Positions 10,471 to 20,703 of a DNA stretch of 64,000 bases are shown one piece after another. Positions within the stretch are counted from its first letter, which is position 1; every line of letters starts with the position of its first letter. The position numbers and the translations under genes were made by a program. Source of the DNA: Lunularia cruciata (Eukaryota; Streptophyta; Marchantiopsida; Lunulariales; Lunulariaceae); assembly GCA_948567375.1 (NCBI GenBank), contig OX419762.1:42265034-42329033 (forward strand). The letters are read 5' to 3'. The notes below the pieces were generated by a model. It saw only the letters and a program-made list of their open reading frames with translations. It did no database searches and was not told where the DNA came from.

Positions 10471-11150
10471 TAGGAGATTTCAAGCTGCCTATTAGGAGCT
10501 TGATTAGTTCCAATGGGATTGAAGGCTCGACCTATGCAAGTTTGCTTCACTTGCAAGGTATGATATCTAATCGGGGTTGTAGGATTTTGGTTGATTCTAG
10601 AAGTTCAAAGAATTACATGTCTATGCAAGTAGCAAAAGTATTGGGTATTCCTATCAAGCTTGTGATTGGAAGTAGTTTGATGATGGCGGATGGTAGAAAG
10701 GGTTCTGCATTCTGCACCTTGCATCCTATTACCTTCAAGATTGAGAAGGAGTATTTGGAGTGTATGAGGTTTGTAGTGGCACGTATACACTATGATATCA
10801 TTCTAGGTTTACCTTAGCTTGAACGTCATAAGGTTCAATTTGATTGGACCTGATGCAAAATTCAAGTACAACACCAAGGTAGGAATTTCCGATTAGGTTG
10901 TTTGGCACCTCTGAGTAAGACACCTAAGAATAGTCAGTCCCAAGATGGGAAGTTTGTTGAGAGGTAGCCATAGAGCAAACCTTGAAGGAAGTGGAGTCCC
11001 AAGATGGGAAGTTTGCCAAGAAGGCAACCATAGAGCAAGCTTGGAAGAGAGATGAGTCCCTAGAAGGGAAGTTTGTTAGTAAAGCAGCCATAGAGCAAGC
11101 TTTGGAGGAAGATAAGTCTGTATTCACGGTGTGGATCAAGCCAATTGCAT
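10471..11150 (+). pseudogene. Ch2 aspartic protease and linker, broken
   Basis: After gag, 10500-10817 reads as a retropepsin: Ile-Leu-Val-Asp-Ser-Arg-Ser-Ser-Lys-Asn-Tyr (the active-site triplet Asp-Ser-Gly has become Asp-Ser-Arg) and, 60 codons on, Tyr-Asp-Ile-Ile-Leu-Gly-Leu-Pro. A linker of three or four near-repeats of about 70 bp follows (10930-11110), each with 'ccaagatgggaagtttg' or a variant; all chromovirus copies here share it. A stop cuts the frame at 10817. Confidence 0.8.
10930..11115 (+). repeat. Imperfect tandem repeats in the Ch2 protease-RT linker
   Basis: Three to four copies of an imperfect unit of about 60-70 bp, each with a 'gtcccaagatgggaagtttg'-like core followed by an 'accatagagcaagc'-like tail. 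The same array is seen in reverse at 17360-17560 (Ch3), 8130-8230 (Ch1) and 63630-63810 (Ch5), so it is a family trait of the linker and not a local expansion. Confidence 0.75.
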
Positions 11151-11154
11151 AAGA

Positions 11155-12140
11155 ACAATCTGTGGAGGACCAAGAGCCTCATCAAGCAATGGTTGATTGG
11201 ATAATTAAGGAGTTTGTGGATGTGTTTTTCAATGATCTGCCAAAGGCATTACCCTCTAATCGAGGCATGCTCTTCAAGATTGAGTTATTGCCAGGGAGTA
11301 CTCTAGTGAGTAGACCAATATATCGGCTCTCACCAAAGGAGTTGGAGGAGTTGCAAACAACACTTACAGAGTTGTTGGAGAAGGACTTCATACGACATAG
11401 TACCTCTCCTTGGGGAGCACTGGTACTATTTGTTCCAAAGAAGGATGGAGGACTTTGTTTCTGTATTGATTATTGTGGGCTCAATAAGTAAACCATGAAG
11501 AATGCATATCCCTTGCCTCGGATCAATGACTTGCTTGATCAACTAAGTGGAGCACGCTACTTTTCCAAGTTGGATCCTTGCAGCGGCTATAGGCAAATTC
11601 CCATTGAGAGAGAGGATGTGCAAAAGACTGCCTTTCGTACAAGGTATGGGCATTTTGAGTAGAGAGTTCTACCTTTCAGACTCACTAATGCTCCTGCAGT
11701 CTTCATGGATCAGATGCATTGGGTGTTGGATGGACTATTGGATTGGTCCGTGATGGTGTTCTTGGAGGATATCTTAATTTATAGTAAGACACAAGTAGAA
11801 CACGTGAATCATATGCAAGAAGTCCTAAGATGAGTACGACAATGGAAATTTACTGCAAGAAGTCAAAGTGTGCCTTTTGGCAAAAGGAGGTTACATTCTT
11901 GGGTCATAAAATCTCATCAGAGGGGATCAAGATGGAAGAAGAGAAGATCAAGGCCATTACTGATTGGCCTACCCCAAAGGATGCTACAGAAGTACAAGCA
12001 CTCAATGGATTGGCCAGTTTTTACAATTATAATGGACGGTTCATCCATTATTATGCTCATGTGGCTGCACCATTGACTGACCTCTTGGGAAAGAACTTGA
12101 GCTTCCAGTGGACCACCAAGCATGAAGAAGCATTCTAGAA
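11155..12140 (+). pseudogene. Ch2 reverse transcriptase, broken
   Basis: 11162-11491 begins RT with Pro-Ile-Tyr-Arg-Leu-Ser-Pro and the [14 protein letters not shown] block. A stop at the 'GLNK' position and others follow. The second catalytic box, normally Tyr/Phe-x-Asp-Asp, reads Phe-Leu-Glu-Asp at 11759-11770 against Phe-Leu-Asp-Asp in Ch5, so an essential Asp is lost. The C-terminal end (11830-12138) is open for 102 codons and includes Phe-Leu-Gly-His-Lys-Ile. Confidence 0.85.
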
Positions 12141-12660
12141 TTTAAAGCATATAGTGTCTTCAAGACCCATTCTTCAACCATATGATCCTCAACTACCTTG
12201 TGTGGTTGATTTTGATGCTTCTAACTTTGCAATTGGAGCCGTGCTGCAACAAGAATTCCTAGATGGACTCCATCCCATTGCCTTTGTGTCTTGCTGACTC
12301 AATATAGCTAAAAAAACTACTCTGCTTGAGATCAAGAACAACTTGCAATGGTATATGCCACCAAGGTACGGAGACATTACCTCTTGGGGAAACAAGTGAT
12401 CATGCAAACTGATCACAAACCATTGTTGCAGACCTTACACTTGGAACACATGAAGAGTTGACATCATTGTTGGGAGGAACAACTCCAATTGTATGACATC
12501 AAACTTGAGTACAAACCAGGTCGGTTCCATGTCATCCCTGATGATTTATCATGACAACTTGATTTGAAGTCTCTTCCTCTCATCACAACGGAAATTTCAA
12601 CGGTGTCAGCTGACTCCAAGGTCCAAAACAAGTTTCAGTCAACTCTACACCAAGATCCCT
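12141..12660 (+). pseudogene. Ch2 RNase H, broken
   Basis: The plus strand gives [12 protein letters not shown] near 12210, the first catalytic Asp block of Ty3 RNase H. Next come Thr-Asp-His-Lys-Pro-Leu-Leu near 12410 and a damaged 'LSR' end near 12545. Stops at about 12138, 12297 and 12552 break it. Confidence 0.75.
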
Positions 12661-13650
12661 TCTTCTAAATGGTACATGGTCACCTTATGGCATGCAATAA
12701 GGAGTACAACACCTTCTCCATCAAGGAGGGCCTTTTATTCCATGAGGACCGGATCTATGTTCCAACTAAAGGTGATCTTTGACTTGTGCACCTTCAAGAA
12801 GCCCATGATTTACCCATCGCGGATTACATGGGTGTGGACAAGACCTTGAGTACCCTCCAACGTCAATGGTGGTGGCTCAACATGACACGAGATGTTTGAG
12901 AATTTGTCCGATCGTGTGAGAGTTGCCAACGTAACAAGGCCAGCAACCAGAAGTTGAGTGGAATCCTTCAACCACTTGCCATTCCATCCGCTCACTGGGA
13001 GCATATGAGCTTGGATCTCATCACATCCTTGCCAAAAAAAAACAAGGACACACCGCAATCGTGGTGTTTGTAGATAAGCTTAGTAAGCAAATCCACTAGG
13101 CACCAACCTGTGATACTGTGGATGCTCCAACCTTAGCATAAATCTACTTCAACAATGTCTTCAAGCATCATGGGATACCACGTGTACTCATCTCTGACCG
13201 TGATCCTTAATTTACCAAGAAGTTTTGGCAAGCACTCTTCTAGATACTCGGCACCAAGCTTGCTTTGTCCATGGCCTATCATCCTCAAATTGATGGAAAA
13301 ACCAAACATGCAAATCATACATTAGAGGATATGTTACATGCTTTTGTCAATGTCCACCATACCAATTAGGATGAATGTCTTGCAACTGCAAAATTTGCCT
13401 ACAACAATTCCAAACAGGCAAGCACCGGATTTTCTCATTTCTTTCTTAATTTTGGCCAAGATCCGCTTGTTCTAGATTCTCTTCTTGCTCTCCCTCCATC
13501 TTAGGTTCCTCATACTTCCACATTCTTGACCACTATATCCCAATCTCTCCAACAAGCCAAGTCTCACTTCCTTGTTGCTTAGAACCGCCAAAAACAATAT
13601 GCGGACTACCATTGTCATGATCTCACCTTTGAAATTGGTGATAAAGTCAT
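12661..13650 (+). pseudogene. Ch2 integrase, broken
   Basis: Plus-strand pieces show the zinc-binding His-His-Cys-Cys region (12790-12940, with Cys-Glu-Ser-Cys-Gln), then the catalytic core with a 'DLITSLP'-like Asp block near 13015, the second Asp block near 13190, and the Ala-Tyr-His-Pro-Gln block near 13275. Homology with the 385-codon frame of Ch5 is continuous. Stops and an A-run indel near 13030 disable it. Confidence 0.8.
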
Positions 13651-14103
13651 GTCATCCTCTAGTAAGCTCCCTCTCCCAATTGATACCCAAGTTTGTAAAC
13701 TTGCTCCTAATTGGATAAGACCCTTTGATATCACTCAAATTGTCTCTCATGTTGCTTATCGACTTGCCTTGGCTTGTCACATGCGTATTCATCTTGTCTT
13801 TCATGTTTCCAAGTTGAAACCCTTTGTTCCTAACCTCTCTTCCTTTTTCTCTCGAGTCCAACCTCCCCCTCTTCATGTCCCTATCAATGATCATGAGGAG
13901 TACAAAGTTGATTGTATCCTTGCGCATTGCCATATTCAACAAGGCCATCGCCAACATACAGAGTACAAGGTCCTCTAGAAAGGGTATCCCCTTCATGATG
14001 CCACATGGGAACCTCTTTCTCACCTCCAAAATGCACAAATGGCCATCCAAGAATTTGAAGCTTCACTGGTGATGAGGACGTCACCAATTAGCAACAGGGA
14101 ATA
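13649..14103 (+). pseudogene. Ch2 GPF module and chromodomain
   Basis: The frame 13649-13978 (109 codons) holds Asn-Trp-Ile-Arg-Pro-Phe-Asp (GPY/F module with Gly changed to Arg) and Glu-Tyr-Lys-Val-Asp-Cys-Ile-Leu opening the chromodomain. A stop replaces the conserved Trp of 'VLWKGYP' at 13976-13978, and the same frame then continues to the family's end at about 14090. The aromatic cage residue that starts the chromodomain fold is therefore retained but the domain is cut. Confidence 0.8.
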
Positions 14104-14517
14104 TATAACAATATGGAGTTTAGTGACAAAATTAGTTGGGCTCACGAAGTAGCACATAAGACAAATTAGTGTAGAATATTCCAAAAGTATGTAGGAAGCT
14201 TCTTGGGAAGCTTCTCGGCTAGTTTAGCTTGCACTTCAAGTAAGTAGCTTCTAAAAGAAAGCTTCTAGAAGCTTTCAACTAGCTTAGCTTGCACGCCAAG
14301 TAGGTGGCTTCTAGAAGAAAGCTTCTTGAGAGGCTTCCTAGTTAACTTGGCTTGCACTCTAAGAAAGCGGCTTGAGGACGCTTCTCAAGGGCCTTTTATG
14401 CTACTGATAAATACCGAAGCCAAAGCTCATGCTAGGCATTCGGAATTTTCCCTCATTCAAGTGTCCCAATGTGAGTTTCCATTCTCCTATTTCTCTCCTT
14501 AGATTTGGTCTTTTACA
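14104..14517 (+). mobile_element. Ch2 3' LTR
   Basis: A 414-bp direct copy of 8888-9301, preceded by the decayed polypurine tract AGGGAATA. The start has decayed to TATAACA. It contains TTCtaGAAgc followed by a shifted TTC, a degraded form of the heat-shock-like array. Directly after it, Ch3 sequence resumes. Confidence 0.9.
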
Positions 14518-15900
14518 ATTTTGGAGATGAGAAAGAGGTTCCTATGTGGCATCATGAAGGAGATAACATTTCCAAAGGACCGTGTATTCTTTATGTTGCC
14601 AACGGCTTTGTTGAATGTGGCAATGTGCAAGGATACAATCAATTTCATACTCCTCATAATCATTGATAGGGATGTGAGGGAGAGGAGGTTAGACATGAGA
14701 GGAAAAAGAAGATGGATTAAGGACAAAGGGTTTCAAGTTGGAAATATGAAAGATAAGGTTGATGCGCATATGACAAGGTAAGGCAAATTGATAAGCAACA
14801 AGAGAAATGACTTGTGTGACCTCAAAGGGTCCTATCCAATTAGGAGCAAGTTTATGGACTTGGGTATCAAGTGGGAAGAGTACCAATTTGAAAGGTGAGA
14901 TCACAACAATGGTGGTCTCCATATTGTTTTTGACAATTTTGGGCAACAAGGATGTGAGATTTGTCTTGTTGGAGGGATTGGGATATGGTGGGCAAGAATG
15001 TTGAAGTATGAGGGACATGAGATGGAGGAGGAGCAAGAAGGGAATCTAAAACAAGTGGATCTTGGCCAAAATTGAGGAAGAAAGGAGAGAATTTGGTGCT
15101 TGCATGTTTGGAATTATTGTATGCAAACTCTGCAACTGCAAGACATTCATTCCAGTTGGCATGGTGAATGTTGACAAAGGCACAAAGCATATCCTCCAAG
15201 GTGCAATTTTCATGTTCAGTTTGAGGATGATAAGCCAAGGATAAATTAAGCTTGGTGCCAAGTATCTAGAAGAGTGTTCGCCAAAACTTTCCAATGAATT
15301 GGGGATCAGGATCAGAGATAAATACATGCGGTATCCCTTGATGCTTAAAGACATTATTGAAGTAGATCTATGCCAATGTTGAAGCATCCATAGTATCAAA
15401 GGTTGGTGCCAAATGGATTTTCTTACTAAGTTTATCCACAAAGACCATGATTGTTGTGGGACCTTGCTTCGTCTTGGGCAAGGACATGATGAGATCCAAG
15501 CTCACGTGTTCCCATCGAGTAGATGGAATGGGGAGTGGTTGAAGGAGTCCACTCGGTTTCTAGTTGTTGGCCTTGTTGCATTGGTAGCTCTCACATGATC
15601 GGACAAACTCTCAAACATCTTGTGTCATGTTGGGCTATCACTATTGGTATTAGAGGGTACCCAAGGTCTTATCCACACCCATGTGACCAACAACTGGTAA
15701 GTCATGGGCTTCTTGGAAGCACGCAAGTCAGAGATCACCCTTGGCTGGAACATAGATCCGGTCTTCATGGAATAGAAGGCCTTTCTTGTAGGAGATGTGT
15801 TGTACTCCTTGTCACATGTTGTAAGATGACCTTGTACCATCTGAAAGAAGGGATCTTGTTGTAGAGTTGCCTAAAACTCAATTTGAACTTTGGAGTCAAT
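14518..15900 (-). pseudogene. Ch3 integrase and chromodomain, broken
   Basis: Minus-strand open pieces at 14689-15036 and 14867-15238 carry Asn-Trp-Ile-Gly-Pro-Phe-Glu (GPY/F module) and Ala-Tyr-His-Pro-Gln-Thr-Glu (integrase core, slightly shortened beside the catalytic Glu region). The first bases after Ch2 encode the chromodomain end. Frameshifts separate the modules. Confidence 0.75.
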
Positions 15901-17230
15901 TGATATCATCATAATTACCGCCATGATGAGAGGAAGAGACTTCAAATCAGGTCATCATGATAGGGCATCAGGGATGACATGGAACCAATTGGGTTTGTAC
16001 ACCAATTTGATATCAAACAATTATAGTTGTTCCTCCCATCAATGATTTCGACTCTTCATGTGTTCCAAGTATAATATTTGCAACAATGGCTTGTGACCAA
16101 TTCACATGACCACGTGTTTCTCCAAGAGATAATGTCTCCATACCTTGGTGACATATACCATTGCTAGTTGTTCCCAATCTCAAGTAGAGTAATTTGTTTC
16201 AATGTGTTTAGTCTATGAGATACAAAGGCAATGAGATGAAATCCATCTTGGAATTCCTATTGCAACACAAAGTTAGAAGCATCAAAATCAACCACAATAG
16301 GTAGTTGAGGATCATATGGTTGAAGACTGGGTCTTGAAGACACCATCTGTTTTAGCTTCTAGAATGCTTCTTTGTGCTTGGAGGTACACTGAAAGCTTGA
16401 GTTCTTCCCCAAGAGATCAGTCAATGGTGTGGCCACATGGGCATAATAGTGGATGAATTGTCAATAAAAACTGGCCAATCCATTAAATGCATATACTTTT
16501 ATAGTATCCTTTGGAGTAGGTCAATCAATAATGGCCTTGATTTTCTCCTCTTCCATCTTGATGCCCTCCAATGAGATCTTGTGACCCAAGAAGGTAACCT
16601 CTTTCTACCAAAAGGCACACTTTGACTTCTTGTAGTAAAATTTCCATTGTCATAGTTGTCTTAGAACTTCTCACATGTGATTCATGTGTTTTACCTTTGT
16701 CTTGCTATAGATTAAGATATCATCCAAGAACACCACCATGTATCAATCCAATAGTCCATCCCACACTTAATGCATCTGATCCATGAAGACTACTAGAGCA
16801 TTAGTGAGCTTGAAAGGTAAAACACTTGACTCAAAATGCCCATACCTTGTGCAAAAGGCAATCTTTTGTACATCTTCTTTATCAATGGAGATTTGCCAAT
16901 AGCTACATCAAAGATCCAACTTGGAGAAGTATTGTGCTCCACTCAATTGATCAAGCAAGTTGTCAATTCAAGGCAAGGGATATGAATTCTTCATTGTTTG
17001 TTTATTGAGCTCATGATAATCAATACAAAGACACAAATTTCCATCCTTTTTTGGAACAAATAGTACCGGTGCTCCCCAAGGAGATATACTATGTTGGATG
17101 AAATCCTTCTCCAACAACTCTGTAAGTGTTGTTTGCAACTCCTCCAACTTCTTGGATGAGAGTCAATAGATTGGTCTACTCATTGGAGTACTCCCTAGGA
17201 ATAACTCAATCTTGAAGGGCATACCATGAT
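15901..17230 (-). pseudogene. Ch3 RNase H and reverse transcriptase, broken
   Basis: On the minus strand this is collinear with Ch5 62100-63450. It shows the RNase H Asp-Phe-Asp-Ala-Ser block near 16280, the RT end with 'FLGHKIS' near 16585, and the N-terminal 'PIYxL' block near 17170. Stops and indels occur throughout; the longest open piece, 17163-17498, spans the linker and the RT start. Confidence 0.75.
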
Positions 17231-18296
17231 CAGAGGGTAATCCCTTCTGTAGATCATCCAGAAACACGTCCGCAAACTCTTGAACTATCCAATCAACCAT
17301 TGCTTGATGATGCTCTTGATCCTCCCTAGATTCTCCTTGTGCAATCGGCTTGATCCACATTGTGAAAATGGACTTATCTTCCTCCAAAGCTTGCTCTATG
17401 GCTGTTTCATTGACAAACTTCCCATCCAAGGACTCATCTCCCTTCAAAGCTTTGCTCCATGGTTTCTTTCTTGACAAACTTCCCATCTTGGGACTCATCT
17501 CCCTTCATGGCTTGCTCTATGATTACCTTCTTAACAAATTTCTCATTTTGGGATTGATTATTTTTAGGTTTCTAACTTAGAGGTGCCAAACAACCTAATC
17601 AAAAATTCCTATTGTAGTGTTGTACTTGAATTTGTTGTCGGTTCCAATCAAATTGAACCTTATGATGTTCAAGTCAAGGTAGACCTAGAATGACATCATA
17701 ATTAGAGGTACCACTACAAACCTCATACACTCTAAATACTCTTTCCCAATCTTGAAGGTAATAGGATGCAAGGTATGGAATGTAGAACCCTTTCTACTAA
17801 CCGCCATCATCAATCTACTTCCAACTACAAGCTTGATAGGGATTGAGTATTCCTATACAAAATATACAAATCTTTAAGCTTCTAGAATCAACCAAAATCC
17901 TACAACCATGATCAACTATTGTACCTTGCAAGTGATGCAAACTTGCATAGGTTGACTTTCAATCCTATTGAAACTAATCAAGTTCCTTATATGTAGCTCA
18001 AAATCTCCTATTGTGATTCCATGTTTTCTTGATCATTCCGCTCCACAACCTCCATTTGGGTGATTTGTCAAGATCGCCCATTCTTGAGTGGACATTCAAC
18101 AATGCAATGTCCAATCTGGCAACAATAAAAGCAACTACCATTTTGCCATAATCTTTCCTGATCCGCTATACCAAGTGGTCTCCGTTGGATGGCATCAGTT
18201 TCCATTGGTGCTAGTTCCTCCAGATGTGTGTAATTTGCTAGTTGGTTTTGTGAAGGTTGAGGTCAAGACCATGTTGTAACAACAAGGAATCAAAGC
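17231..18296 (-). pseudogene. Ch3 protease and C-terminal gag, broken
   Basis: On the minus strand, 17231-17560 is the linker with the repeated 'AIEQALEEDKS' type motif, 17590-17950 the protease region, and 18060-18130 the CCHC knuckle. Upstream, Cys-Phe-Asp-Ser-Leu near 18280 matches the Ch2 gag stretch at 10180. The frame 18238-18465 runs without a stop across the junction with T gag at about 18297. Confidence 0.7.
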
Positions 18297-20640
18297 ACCT
18301 AGTGGTCTTAACCCAAGGGTCCTTGGGTTGGCCCACCTCGGCTTGTATCAGATTCTTTACTTTGGATCTGATGTCCATCAAACAATTTGGAGGCTTTGTC
18401 TTTGTCTCCTCCTCCAAACTCAATTCCCAAATTTTAAGTACCACTTCCTTGAGCTCTTTTTGCAAGGCTTTAGCTTTGGCTTTTGCAAGGATCTTTTCCT
18501 CCTTGGCAAAAAGGATTTGACTTTGGGTGCAACCTCTTCACTTTTTGTGAGGACAAAGAGGTCATACTCAGTTCCTCGAGATCACACTTCTTCTTACTTG
18601 CACATGTCTCAACCTTCCAAATTTTGAGGTTCGGCCATTCTCCATCAAAGGCCGGGCTCCCTTCTTGCGGTCTCTCCTCCTCAAGTGTTATACAATTTAT
18701 ATTGGTATCACCCTTTGCCTGAAGCGTAGCACGCTCAGCCGGGGTCTATACATATTTTACAAGCGGCTTCAGGTTTGATGGATGAGGGCATTGGTTGCTC
18801 GTATGACCCAATCCTTTACAATTTCCACACAGAGGAACATACCTAATTTGCCATCTTGGCTCCGGATAGTTTGGAGACCAATGTCCCATCGAGCCACAAT
18901 TGTAACATGCTTCGGGTGCAACATTCTGAGGTCAATTTTGGTTGCTCATTGGTGGTCTCCATAGGGGAGCATTGAGGTTATACTCCCTTGGTCCATACCT
19001 TGGACCTTGGTATGATGTGCTTGCCTGAGGCGGTACCTCTTGGGTTTGGTACACCGCCTCCTCTTCCTCTTCTTGGTTCCATCCCGGAACCCAATCAATC
19101 TGTTGCACCAAAATGCATTGTGAGTATTGCATTCCGTGTTTGCATAGCCTGACTTACCACACGCAATGCACCATACGTTGGATCTGCCAAATGATGGCGG
19201 CTTCCTTCAGTCCTTTGTCCCAATCATCTAGATCTTAAAATCCAAAAACTCCTTTATGAGGGCATTCAGCTTGGTATTGGCCTTATATACACTCTTTGTT
19301 GGGGGGTGTCAATGGTTTCTTACGCCCATGTCTTTGCATTCTTCTTGGCTTTGATTCTTCTTTGTGTTCCAAAGAAGAACTTGAAGATGTGGAGGATTCC
19401 TCCAAAGAAGGAGATGTACTGCAAGAAGCTCTCCTTTTGGGCTGCTTGCCTTTCTTCTCCCGGTTTCTTTGATTGCCAGCAGAGTGAGAGTGAGCCGCCT
19501 CATAGCAGGCAACGTGTTTGAGTACCTTGTCCAAGGAAGTTACATTCCTCTTCTTGCAAAGATCCGAATCTCTGGTGAAAGTTCTCCCAAGAACCAAGTA
19601 ATGGCTTGGGCATCGGAGTAACACACCACACCCGATTGCTTTGGAACTCGGTTCAAAAGTGCCATGAACCGCTCACATTAGTCTCTCAACTTCTCCTTCT
19701 TGCCCCTATCTAAATCATTGAGCACCGTGAAGATGCTTGTATCATAGTTAGCTTCCCTGAAGCGTTCCTGGAAATTGTTTCTCAAGTCCGCCTAGTCCGT
19801 TGGTACAAACCCCTTTTGGGTTACATGGGTGTACCAGCTTCGAGTGAAAGCTTTGAGCTGACTTGGGAAAATTCTTAGTTGATCCGCCGAGTTATGTTCC
19901 TTGTTGGCAAAGGATATGACTTCAAATTCTTTGATGAAGTCATTGAGGTCTTCATCTTGTTCTGTCCCCTTGTACTTTTGATAAGCGTGTCAGGTGATAG
20001 GTAACAAAGTCATTATTTGACTTGGTGGGATCGGCTGTGGTAAGTTTGAACTTGATGGAACCAAGGAGCTGGTTGGTATCAACGCCGTGTTGACAGCCTT
20101 GGAGTTACAATTAGTCAAGTTCAAAGTAGGGTCTTCTTTGACAATTTATTCTCTAAGTGTGTCGACTTCAACTTGAGTGGAAGAATCAAGCTCAACACCT
20201 TCAGAGTATTCTTTGAAATTCCTTTGAGACAATCAAGGAATCATGCATAGAAAGTGTTGACACTCTTCTTTCGTTAGTGTCAGTGTTGTCTTTCTCAAAC
20301 AAAGTTCTTTAGAAATGCAACTTCCTTTATAGCTTTAAGGGAAGTTGGTATATTGGGTTGTAATGAATATGTTTGCCCGATTGAGTCTTTCTTCTTCTTG
20401 GAAGATAGAGATGTGAAGTAGCCTTGCCAACCGCCTTTGTGTTTCTTTTGGTCAAGTTCTTGCAAGGCTCCTTGCACTTTGTGAAGAAGTTGAAAGTCCA
20501 ATGCCTCTCGTTCGGTTTTATCAAAAGTGGACTGGATCTTCAGGCATTCTTCTTCTTCACAATGCAATGTTTGTCTTCAAATTCTCTCTTCTTATTGTTC
20601 TCTCAATGTAGAAATTCATATTTCTTTGACACCAAGTTTT
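18297..20640 (-). pseudogene. Family T gag with three zinc knuckles, broken
   Basis: The minus strand from about 20640 gives gag-like pieces. Near 20567-20295 is a basic N-terminal segment. Near 19990-19750 is a gag core in mixed frames, with an Asn-Phe-Gln-Glu-Arg-Phe-Arg-Glu-Ala block. At 19283-19624 come Phe-Thr-Arg-Asp-Ser-Asp-Leu and a basic, Ser-rich tail. Three CCHC knuckles follow: near 19165 (Cys-Ile-Ala-Cys), near 18905 (Cys-Tyr-Asn-Cys, last Cys lost) and near 18810 (Cys-Gly-Asn-Cys-Lys-Gly-Leu-Gly-His-Thr-Ser-Asn-Gln-Cys). The C-terminal part (18465-18300) is a charged helical stretch. Numerous frameshifts. Confidence 0.65.
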
Positions 20641-20679
20641 GAAATAGGCTTTGTATTCTTCCACTTCCAAGATTTGTAT

Positions 20680-20696
20680 CCCTGACAGTTGCGCCA
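20680..20696 (-). other. Family T primer-binding site (tRNA-Asp type)
   Basis: On the minus strand TGGCGCAACTGTCAGGG starts seven bases after the LTR end (CACA). It resembles TGGCGCCGTTGCCGGGG, the site of plant Athila/Tat-type elements matching tRNA-Asp. It fixes the orientation of T and shows that 20704-24500 is an LTR and not internal sequence. Confidence 0.7.
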
Positions 20697-20703
20697 AAAA
20701 TCA

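Larger units (their letters stand above)
8888..14517 (+). mobile_element. Complete but decayed chromovirus Ch2, nested in Ch3
   Basis: This 5630-bp element has two 414-bp LTRs in direct orientation, a tRNA-iMet-type PBS, gag with one zinc knuckle, protease, RT, RNase H, integrase and a C-terminal chromodomain, in the Ty3/gypsy chromovirus order. The size and short LTR resemble the Reina type, although I cannot fix the clade without a tree. The flanks read ATTT(T) on both sides, a 4- to 5-bp target duplication, and joining them restores continuous Ch3 sequence. The two LTRs differ at roughly a tenth of positions by eye, mostly transitions, so insertion is old. Many stops in gag and pol. Confidence 0.9.
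14518..18296 (-). mobile_element. Chromovirus Ch3 body (second part)
   Basis: This continues Ch3 on the far side of Ch2. Reading the minus strand from high to low: gag zinc knuckle (about 18060-18130), protease (17580-17900), linker repeats, RT, RNase H, integrase and chromodomain (14520-14730). It matches Ch5 collinearly. The 5' LTR and N-terminal gag are missing; at 18297 the sequence changes to gag of family T in the same orientation. Confidence 0.85.
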
